From assembly GCA_021815245.1 (NCBI GenBank), contig JAKAHF010000072.1:1-8085 (forward strand): DNA of 8,085 bases, written 5' to 3'. The notes beneath the pieces are model-generated. The model was not told the origin of the DNA. It did no database searches and saw only the letters and a program-made list of their open reading frames with translations. Shown here one piece after another: positions 1-4,867 of this stretch. The stretch's first letter is position 1; the number at the start of each line of letters is the position of its first letter. This DNA comes from Actinomycetes bacterium. Its GTDB lineage: Bacteria; Actinomycetota; Thermoleophilia; RBG-16-64-13. Both the position numbers and the translations under genes were made by a program.

Positions 1-576
1 CTCCACGATGTCGGGATGATCAACGCGCAGTATGCCCATGTTGGCGCCCCGCCGGGTGCCGCCCTGCTTGATGGTCTCGGTGGCCATGTCGAACACCCGC
101 ATGAACGACACCGGTCCGCTGGCGACGCCCATGGTCGACTTGACCAGGTCGTTCTTGGGACGGAGCCTGCTGAAGCTGAACCCGGTGCCGCCCCCCGACT
201 GATGAACCAGGGCCGCATCGCGGATGGCTCCGAAGATCGACTCCATGCTGTCATCGACCGGCAAGACGAAGCACGCGGAGAGCTGTTGCAGGTCGCGGCC
301 GGCGTTCATGAGGGTGGGGGTGTTGGGCAGGAATTCCAGCCTGGCCATGACGGCGAAGAACTCCGCGATCGTCGTATCGAGCGACTTCTCTGGGTGGTAA
401 AGCAGGTCGGCCTGCGCGATGTTCTCGGCCACGCGGGCGAGCATGTCGGCGGGCACCTCAAGAGGCTGCCCCTCGGGAGTACGCTTGAGATAGCGCTTCT
501 CAAGGACTTTGACCGCACTAGGCGAGAGCCGGTGCTCCAATTCGGACGAAAGCGCTCGTAGTTCGGCGACGGTCAT
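1..576 (-). CDS. nrdJ: Class II (adenosylcobalamin-dependent) ribonucleotide reductase, N-terminal 192 residues; gene runs off the left edge
   Basis: Reduces ribonucleotides to deoxyribonucleotides in the cytoplasm, using adenosylcobalamin to generate the thiyl radical. Translating the minus strand gives 192 residues with no stop to the window edge. Seen motifs: [12 protein letters not shown] (83-94), [12 protein letters not shown] (100-111) with Cys102 as the expected first cysteine of the redox-active pair, [16 protein letters not shown] (125-140), [14 protein letters not shown] (150-163) and [12 protein letters not shown] (170-181). These match the NrdJ-type vitamin B12-dependent class; the catalytic centre lies beyond the edge. 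The catalytic-domain motif RYLKRTPEG begins near residue 28, so there is no N-terminal ATP-cone. The start ATG (576-574) follows GAGGGG with a 5-nt spacer. The gene lies 73 nt downstream of nrdR on the same strand and is probably co-transcribed and NrdR-controlled. The class II assignment is firm by motif style but the missing C-terminus was not seen. Confidence 0.93.
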   Translation of the reverse strand, partial: MTVAELRALSSELEHRLSPSAVKVLEKRYLKRTPEGQPLEVPADMLARVAENIAQADLLYHPEKSLDTTIAEFFAVMARLEFLPNTPTLMNAGRDLQQLSACFVLPVDDSMESIFGAIRDAALVHQSGGGTGFSFSRLRPKNDLVKSTMGVASGPVSFMRVFDMATETIKQGGTRRGANMGILRVDHPDIVE

Positions 577-649
577 CTCATCCCCTCTTTCGTCGAACGG
601 CTGCAAGTGCGTTCGGCATCGCGGTCGCGCGAAACCGGCCAACGTGGCT

Positions 650-1108
650 TCATCTGCAGCCTCCCTCCAGACGTTCCAACTCCTGCTTGAACTCCTCGAC
701 GTTCTCGAATTGCCGGTAGACCGACGCGAACCGCACGTAGGCAACGAGATCTATGCCCTGCAGACGCTCGAGAGCCATCTTACCCACCCGCTCGGACGGG
801 ACTTCGTAGGCGGCCTCCTCGCGCAGTTCACGCTCTATGTCGCCCACCACGGCCTGCAGACTCTCAGCCGGCACATCGCGCTTTGCGCAGGCGCGCATGA
901 GACCGCGCAGGAGTTTCTCCGGGTGAAACATCTCGGTACTGCCGTCGCGCTTGACGACCGTGATGGGGATCTCCTCGATCTTCTCGTAGGTGGTGAAGCG
1001 CTGTCCGCACGACGAGCACTCCCGGCGTCTGCGGATCGCCTCCTTGCTCTCAGTCTCGCGAGAATCGACGACCCGGCTATCGGGCGAGTTACAGTAGGGG
1101 CAGTTCAT
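650..1108 (-). CDS. nrdR: Transcriptional repressor NrdR
   Basis: NrdR is the nucleotide-sensing repressor of ribonucleotide reductase genes; it reads ATP/dATP through an ATP-cone and binds paired NrdR boxes. The 152-residue product starts [18 protein letters not shown] and has the zinc-ribbon cysteines C3, C6, C31 and C34 (CPYC...CSSC), followed by GQRFTTYE, which is diagnostic. The ATP-cone spans about 47-137 and includes [11 protein letters not shown] and the closing [13 protein letters not shown]. The length is normal for the family (about 150). The reading frame stays open upstream to 1219, but the 37 extra residues do not resemble NrdR and are Gly/Arg-rich, so the ATG at 1108-1106 is chosen. 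Its own Shine-Dalgarno is poor; the stop of a small upstream ORF overlaps this ATG (ATGA), suggesting translational coupling. The nrdJ gene follows downstream, and two candidate NrdR boxes lie upstream, implying autoregulation. Confidence 0.97.
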   Translation of the reverse strand: MNCPYCNSPDSRVVDSRETESKEAIRRRRECSSCGQRFTTYEKIEEIPITVVKRDGSTEMFHPEKLLRGLMRACAKRDVPAESLQAVVGDIERELREEAAYEVPSERVGKMALERLQGIDLVAYVRFASVYRQFENVEEFKQELERLEGGCR

Positions 1109-1230
1109 GCGCCCGCGCCCGCTCCCGTTGCAGTCGACGCGCCGCTTGCGGCCCTTGAGCCCAAAACGGCTTGCCTCACTACCACCAGCGTACGCATACC
1201 CGGATCCCCCTTGGAGCAAGCAACCCGCAT
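1105..1230 (-). CDS. Possible small leader ORF (41 aa) overlapping the nrdR start
   Basis: A 41-residue reading frame begins at an ATG (1230-1228) preceded by AGGGAG with a 5-nt spacer, a better Shine-Dalgarno than that of nrdR. It ends in TGA whose first two bases are the last two of the nrdR ATG (ATGA overlap). It lies fully within the transcript predicted from the promoter at 1278-1306. The peptide starts MRVACSKGDPGMRTLVVVRQ and ends in an Ala/Gly/Ser/Thr-rich tail; I recognise no domain. It could be a coupling leader peptide that delivers ribosomes to nrdR, or a chance frame in GC-rich DNA, where such open frames are common. The frame alone is weak evidence; the Shine-Dalgarno plus exact ATGA overlap is what makes it worth listing. 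Confidence 0.35.
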   Translation of the reverse strand: MRVACSKGDPGMRTLVVVRQAVLGSRAASGASTATGAGAGA

Positions 1231-1254
1231 CTCGACTCCCTCACGTGCGTCGAG

Positions 1255-1270
1255 ACACCACATCTTGTGT
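1255..1270. promoter_or_regulatory. Candidate NrdR box 1 (at the predicted transcription start)
   Basis: The sequence acaccacatcttgtgt matches the palindromic NrdR-box consensus acaCwAtATaTwGtgt at 13 of 16 positions, with intact outer arms acaC and Gtgt. It starts immediately after the predicted transcription start of the nrdR promoter. It is paired with a second candidate box whose centre is 31 bp away, about three helical turns, which is the usual arrangement for NrdR operators. Confidence 0.75.
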
Positions 1271-1277
1271 ACATGGG

Positions 1278-1306
1278 ATGCTAACACCCCATATATCGCC
1301 TGTCAA
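1278..1306 (-). promoter_or_regulatory. Predicted sigma70-type promoter of nrdR-nrdJ
   Basis: On the minus strand a perfect -35 hexamer TTGACA (1306-1301) is followed, after exactly 17 nt, by TAGCAT (1283-1278), which matches the -10 consensus at four of six positions including the key TA...T. The predicted transcription start is near 1271, giving a leader of about 160 nt before nrdR. One candidate NrdR box lies in the spacer and the other at the start site, so a bound repressor would block polymerase directly. Confidence 0.75.
1286..1301. promoter_or_regulatory. Candidate NrdR box 2 (promoter spacer)
   Basis: The sequence accccatatatcgcct matches the NrdR-box consensus at 11 of 16 positions. 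The central AtATaT is complete and the flanking C and G are kept, but the right arm is poor. Alone it would be weak; its 31-bp centre-to-centre phase with the better box at 1255-1270, and its place between the -35 and -10 hexamers, make it credible. Confidence 0.6.
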
Positions 1307-1338
1307 AACGCAAAAGAGCGCTCGTAGCAGCAAAATGG

Positions 1339-1417
1339 TTTACGGGGGCCAACTGAACGATGTACGCTAGTAGCGCCCAACATGACTATGGAAGCACAGG
1401 GCGTCGAGAGGGATAAT
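1339..1417 (+). promoter_or_regulatory. Candidate promoter region of the response-regulator operon
   Basis: Two weak alternatives are visible. One is TTTACG (1339-1344), 18 nt, then TACGCT (1363-1368), which would give a leader of about 50 nt. The other is GATAAT (1412-1417), a good -10 hexamer only 7 nt before the ATG at 1425, which would give a leaderless mRNA of a kind common in actinobacteria; its -35 (TGGAAG, 1389-1394) is poor. Both face away from the nrdR promoter, and the TTTACG option lies about 30 bp from its -35. I cannot decide between them. Confidence 0.3.
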
Positions 1418-1424
1418 CGTCGGC

Positions 1425-2240
1425 ATGAGCGCACTGCTCCTCGTTGTAGAAGACGATCCATCGCTGAGGGAGGTCATCAGGCTGGGCCTCGAGGGCGAGG
1501 GCTTCCAGGTGGCCGCCGCCGCGGATGGCCCCTCGGCTCTCCTCGTGTTCGCCTCGCGAAGGCCTGACCTTGTGCTGCTTGACGTGATGCTCCCGGGGCT
1601 CGACGGGTTCGCCGTCTGCCGAGAACTGCGCAAGGTCTCTCTGGTGCCCATCATGATGCTCACCGCTCGAACATCGACCGACGATATCGTCACGGGGCTC
1701 GAGTCCGGAGCCGACGACTACATCACGAAGCCGTTCGAGTTCCCTGAACTCATAGCGAGAGTTCGCTCGGCGTTGCGAAGGGCCACGGCTCCAGCGATCG
1801 GCAGAGACGAACCTCTCCAAGGTGGCTCGCGGGGGATGGACGTATCAGCGGGCGCCACACCGACCGATCCCACTCGCGGGGAGGCTACGCTGCCGGGTGG
1901 GCCTCGGGCGGGAACGTCGCAGATCGAGCCTCCGCTCACTCTGGGTCCGCTTGCGATCGACCCAGCCGCGTACCTGGTGCGGCGAGGCTCGTCCGAGCTC
2001 GCGCTCACCGCGACAGAATTCCGCCTGCTCTATGAGTTTGCCCGGCACGCGGGCCAGGTCCTCTCGCGCGATCAGTTGCTCGAACTGGTATGGGGCTACA
2101 CCTATCTCGGCGACAGCCGTCTGGTCGACGTCCACGTACAGAGGCTGCGTGCCAAGATCGAGGATGACCCCGCCCACCCGCTCCTCATCCTCACGGTGCG
2201 GGGGGTGGGCTACCGCGCCCACAAGGGCGATACGGGCTGA
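1425..2240 (+). CDS. mtrA: OmpR/PhoB-family response regulator, MtrA-like
   Basis: DNA-binding half of a two-component system; a partner kinase phosphorylates it and it then binds tandem repeats as a dimer. The 271-residue protein has a receiver domain (about 3-120) with acidic residues E9-D11, phospho-acceptor D53 (LLLDVMLPGLDG), T80 and K102 (ITKPFEFPEL), and a winged-helix domain (about 171-266) ending WGYTYLGDSRLVDVHVQRLRA...LTVRGVGYR, very like MtrA. The linker (about 122-170) is rich in Gly, Pro and Ser/Thr and is unusually long, making the protein about 40 residues longer than typical family members. The ATG at 1425 begins exactly at the receiver domain; GAGAGGGA lies 11 nt upstream, a slightly long spacing. 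A kinase gene follows after 5 nt and a GerMN lipoprotein after that, the mtrA-mtrB-lpqB order. The family call is certain; the mtrA name rests on motif similarity plus synteny. Confidence 0.9.
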   Translation: MSALLLVVEDDPSLREVIRLGLEGEGFQVAAAADGPSALLVFASRRPDLVLLDVMLPGLDGFAVCRELRKVSLVPIMMLTARTSTDDIVTGLESGADDYITKPFEFPELIARVRSALRRATAPAIGRDEPLQGGSRGMDVSAGATPTDPTRGEATLPGGPRAGTSQIEPPLTLGPLAIDPAAYLVRRGSSELALTATEFRLLYEFARHAGQVLSRDQLLELVWGYTYLGDSRLVDVHVQRLRAKIEDDPAHPLLILTVRGVGYRAHKGDTG

Positions 2241-2245
2241 GTGCG

Positions 2246-3718
2246 GTGTCGGCGCCGCCGCGGCATGCTTCTCCTTTGCGCCACTCGCTACTTCGAAGGG
2301 TGGCACTCAGCTTCGCCGGCGCGGTGATCCTGACGGCGCTGGCCCTCACTCTCTCGGCCTACTTCATCACCAAGGCCGCCCAGGATGAGGATGCCCTCGA
2401 CAAGGCCATCGGGCAGTCGAGGTTCAATCTCATGCTCGCCGACTCGATGCTACCGGCAGCTCCCGAGAACGCCGACTATGAGCGGCTTGTCAACGCTTTC
2501 CAGATTCGAGGTGATTTCGCCACCCTTCTCGAGACGGGGCAGCAGCCCTATCACTCGGGCTTCGACGTCTCAGCCGACCTTGTCTCGGCCGACCTCGCCG
2601 CCAAGGTGTCGGCGGGGCGGATCGGCTATCAGCTGATCGACGTGAGCGGGCAGCCGACGCTTGTGGTCGGGGGCCTGGCCCACTCCGGCGAGATCGCCCT
2701 CTACTTCTTCTACCCCCAAGGCGATCGTCTGGCGCAACTCGCGTCTCTTCGCAACGTGCTCATCATCGCTGGGATCGTGCTGGCGGTGATTGGCGCACTT
2801 GTCGGCTACCTTCTCGCCCGAGGTCTCGTGAGGCCCGTACGGAGGGCCAGCAAGGCGGCGGTGCAGATGTCGCAGGGTGACCTCGGCATCCGCTTGCCTA
2901 CGGGCGGCGACGAATTCGGCGTGCTGGCAAGTTCGTTCAACCGTATGGCCGAGAACCTGCAGGCCAAGATGCTCGACCTAGAAGCGGGCCAGGCCCGTGA
3001 GCGCCGCTTTGTGGCAGACGTCGCTCACGAACTCCGCACACCGGTCGCCGCTCTGGTGGGAGAGGCTTCGCTGCTCAAGACTCGCGTCGAGGGCAGTCCG
3101 ACCGCGTGCGCTGCGGAGGTGGGGCGGTTGGTCGAGATGGTCAGCGCCGACATCACCCGCCTCAGGCAGCTCGTCGATGACCTCCTCGAGATCAGCCGTC
3201 TTGAGGCGCAAGCAGCCGAAACGGTCATGGAGCCGGTGAGACTCGGCTTCTTCCTCGATCAACTCGTGCAGGCACACGACTGGTCTGAGCAGATCATAGT
3301 CCGCGGCCCCTGGGCGGCCCACGCCGACGCCAGGGAGGCCTCTCCGGAAGGCGGTCCGGTAGTCCTGGTCGACCGGCGTCGTCTCGAGCGCATCGTGGTG
3401 AACCTGGTCGAGAACGCGCTTCGACACGCGACCCCTCCCGTGACGATCGAAACACGCATCGACGACGGTCCGTCAGGCGAGCGCGTGGTCAGGGTCGCGG
3501 TGACCGACACCGGCGCGGGTGTGCCGCCCGAGCATCTCCCCTACGTCTTCGACCGCTTCTACAAAGCCGACCCCAGCCGCGCCTCGAGCAGAGGCAGTGG
3601 CTTGGGCCTCGCGATCGCTCGTGAGAACGCCCGCCTGCTCGGCGGTGAAGTCACGGCCGCGAACGTTCCCGGCGGAGGCGCCCGATTCGTGATCTCCTTG
3701 CCGGCCGTCGAAGAGTGA
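2246..3718 (+). CDS. mtrB: HAMP-containing sensor histidine kinase, MtrB-like
   Basis: Membrane sensor kinase, the likely partner of the adjoining response regulator. The 490 residues show a basic N-terminus, TM1 (about 18-41), an extracytoplasmic domain of about 125 residues with no family I recognise, TM2 (about 168-192), a HAMP domain (about 191-245; LVRPVRR...GDLGIRLP...DEFGVLASSFNRM), a HisKA domain with H261 in HELRTP, and a HATPase_c domain with N box NLVENALRHA (386-395), G1 DTGAGVP (421-427), F box FDRFYK (435-440) and G2 GSGLGLAI (450-457). All catalytic motifs are intact. The GTG start (2246) is 5 nt after the regulator's stop; no strong Shine-Dalgarno is visible, so translation is probably coupled. 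The architecture and length (MtrB is usually somewhat over 500 residues) fit MtrB, but the sensing signal cannot be read from sequence, and a generic class I kinase remains possible. Confidence 0.88.
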   Translation: MSAPPRHASPLRHSLLRRVALSFAGAVILTALALTLSAYFITKAAQDEDALDKAIGQSRFNLMLADSMLPAAPENADYERLVNAFQIRGDFATLLETGQQPYHSGFDVSADLVSADLAAKVSAGRIGYQLIDVSGQPTLVVGGLAHSGEIALYFFYPQGDRLAQLASLRNVLIIAGIVLAVIGALVGYLLARGLVRPVRRASKAAVQMSQGDLGIRLPTGGDEFGVLASSFNRMAENLQAKMLDLEAGQARERRFVADVAHELRTPVAALVGEASLLKTRVEGSPTACAAEVGRLVEMVSADITRLRQLVDDLLEISRLEAQAAETVMEPVRLGFFLDQLVQAHDWSEQIIVRGPWAAHADAREASPEGGPVVLVDRRRLERIVVNLVENALRHATPPVTIETRIDDGPSGERVVRVAVTDTGAGVPPEHLPYVFDRFYKADPSRASSRGSGLGLAIARENARLLGGEVTAANVPGGGARFVISLPAVEE

Positions 3719-3740
3719 GTCGCCGGCACGGGCGGAGCCA

Positions 3741-3759
3741 AACGTAACACTATCGTTAC
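3741..3759. promoter_or_regulatory. Tandem 8-bp repeat with 11-bp period; candidate response-regulator site
   Basis: The sequence reads aaCGTAAC-act-atCGTTAC: two 8-mers matching at six of eight positions, separated by 3 bp, so an 11-bp period. OmpR/PhoB-family regulators bind tandem repeats of this period, and MtrA sites in other actinobacteria are, to my knowledge, of this general form. It sits 79 bp before the lipoprotein start codon and 22 bp after the kinase stop. The same bases form a 5-bp palindrome (GTAAC/GTTAC, 6-nt loop), too weak to be a terminator. Binding by the adjoining regulator is inferred. Confidence 0.45.
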
Positions 3760-3837
3760 CTGACCGCGGCAGGCCTGTTAAGTCGGTGGTCAAACATGTC
3801 TTCATGCAAGAGGCCAGGTTCTAAGGAGGGAACGACA

Positions 3838-4788
3838 ATGAAATCCTCACTCGCCGATCTGCGTGCGATGAAATGGGTTGCCGGCACGATACTGGTCATC
3901 GGCGTCTTCTGCCTGGCAGCTGTCGGCTGCGGCATGGGCAGCGATGTGGGTGACGGCGGCGCCATCAGCACGACCGTCACTTCAGCGCCAGAAGACACGA
4001 CCACCACGGTGCCGGCCGAGACCACGACTACGCTGCCATCGGTCACGACGAGCACCTCTCTCGCCGGCGACACGACGACCCTTCGGGTCTACTTCTCGAG
4101 GAACGAGAAGATGGGCGCCGCGACGCGGGTGATCCCGAAGACGCAGGAGGTGGGGGCGGCCGCGATGAGGGCGCTTCTGCAGGGTCCGACGTCCGATGAG
4201 AAGCAGGCCGGCTTGGTCAGTAACATCCCTGAAGGCACCACTTTCCTGGGACTCGATATCGAGAACGGAGTAGCTACGGTCGACCTGTCGAAGGAGTATG
4301 AGTCGGGTGGCGGCAGCCTTTCCATGTTCATGCGGCTTGCCGAGGTGGTCTTCACTCTGACGCAATTCCCGAGCGTCGAGGGCGTGCGCTTCAAGCTCGA
4401 CGGCAAGCCGATCGAAGTCCTCGGGGGCGAAGGCATCATCATCGACCACCCGATGAGCCGTCTGGATTTCGAGGACCAGTCTCCGGCGATCCTGGTCGAG
4501 TCACCCACCGTTCTCAACACGGTGCGCAGCCCGCTGCGTGTGACCGGCACCGCCAACGTGTTCGAGGCCACCTTCCGAGTGCAGCTCATCGACTCGGGCG
4601 GCATCGAGATCCTTGACGAACTGGTGACAGCCACCTCGGGCACCGGCACGCGGGGTACGTTCGACGTCACGCTCACCTACCCAGCCGACTTCGAGGCGGG
4701 TCTCGGCTCTCTGATCGTCTACTTCGATTCACCGAAGGACGGCTCGAAAGTCGTCGTCGACGACATCCCGGTGATCTTCCAGAAGTAG
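3838..4788 (+). CDS. GerMN-Gmad2 domain lipoprotein, LpqB-like position
   Basis: Predicted surface-anchored lipoprotein of 316 residues. A hydrophobic signal segment (about 13-29) ends in AVGC, with C31 as probable lipidated cysteine; the lipobox is degenerate (Ala at -3). A Thr/Pro-rich stalk covers about 44-81. A GerMN domain (about 81-205; LRVYFSRNEKMGAATRVIP, AMRALLQGPT, GVATVDLSKEY, FKLDGKPIEVLGG) is followed by a Gmad2 immunoglobulin-like domain (about 217-313; ILVESPTVLNTVRSPLRVTG, DIPVIF). The start ATG has a textbook AAGGAGGG 7 nt upstream; the frame extends 14 codons further but that part has no such signal. It follows the MtrAB-like pair, as lpqB does. LpqB also contains GerMN but is larger, with a beta-propeller-like C-terminal region, so I withhold the name. 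By analogy it may modulate the kinase from outside the membrane. The function is inferred from context; the domain calls are confident. Confidence 0.88.
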   Translation: MKSSLADLRAMKWVAGTILVIGVFCLAAVGCGMGSDVGDGGAISTTVTSAPEDTTTTVPAETTTTLPSVTTSTSLAGDTTTLRVYFSRNEKMGAATRVIPKTQEVGAAAMRALLQGPTSDEKQAGLVSNIPEGTTFLGLDIENGVATVDLSKEYESGGGSLSMFMRLAEVVFTLTQFPSVEGVRFKLDGKPIEVLGGEGIIIDHPMSRLDFEDQSPAILVESPTVLNTVRSPLRVTGTANVFEATFRVQLIDSGGIEILDELVTATSGTGTRGTFDVTLTYPADFEAGLGSLIVYFDSPKDGSKVVVDDIPVIFQK

Positions 4789-4803
4789 CGCGGACCACGC
4801 GCT
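4787..4803 (+). terminator. Hairpin at the lipoprotein stop codon; weak terminator candidate
   Basis: AGCGCG-gacca-CGCGCT forms a 6-bp GC-rich stem with a 5-nt loop that begins inside the TAG stop codon. No T-run follows. It may help end transcription in the 41-nt gap before the convergent LuxR gene, where U-less hairpins are common in GC-rich actinobacteria, but this is not distinctive. Confidence 0.25.
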
Positions 4804-4807
4804 CCGC

Positions 4808-4867
4808 AGCCCGCCGTGGGGCCGGCAGGTCATACCGCCTGCTTTCGTCCTCGTCTCACGGCGGGCT
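4808..4867. repeat. Perfect 11-bp inverted repeat at convergent gene ends
   Basis: AGCCCGCCGTG (4808-4818) is the exact reverse complement of CACGGCGGGCT (4857-4867), with a 38-nt loop containing a smaller GCAGG/CCTGC hairpin (4825-4843). One arm is intergenic and the other lies inside the last codons of the LuxR gene (the AVRRG region). It could act as a two-way terminator for the convergent genes. There is no U-tract on either strand and the long loop weakens the case. Confidence 0.3.

Noticed and set aside
16..561. 181-aa plus-strand open frame
   Set aside because: It is antisense to nrdJ, whose minus-strand translation has clear family motifs; the plus product is low-complexity and unrecognisable.
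571..581. Two-codon ORF ATG-AGA-TGA overlapping the nrdJ start
   Set aside because: The GAGGGG motif directly abuts its ATG with no spacer, so it should not initiate; it fits the nrdJ ATG instead.
1109..1271. Cobalamin riboswitch in the nrdR leader, sought because nrdJ is B12-dependent
   Set aside because: I see no B12-box-like GCCACTG element or matching leader architecture; class II enzymes also use B12, so such repression would not be expected.
509..1327. 272-aa plus-strand open frame
   Set aside because: It is antisense to nrdR, the nrdR promoter and the 5' end of nrdJ; it is open only because of GC-rich codon structure.
1339..1366. TTTACG and TGTACG, 22 bp apart, as an autoregulatory site for the response regulator
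   Set aside because: The half-sites differ from the CGTAAC/CGTTAC repeat before the lipoprotein and no middle repeat is present at 11 bp; too weak to call.
3744..3759. GTAAC/GTTAC palindrome as a terminator after the kinase gene
   Set aside because: A 5-bp AT-containing stem with no U-tract is too weak; the tandem-repeat reading explains the bases better.
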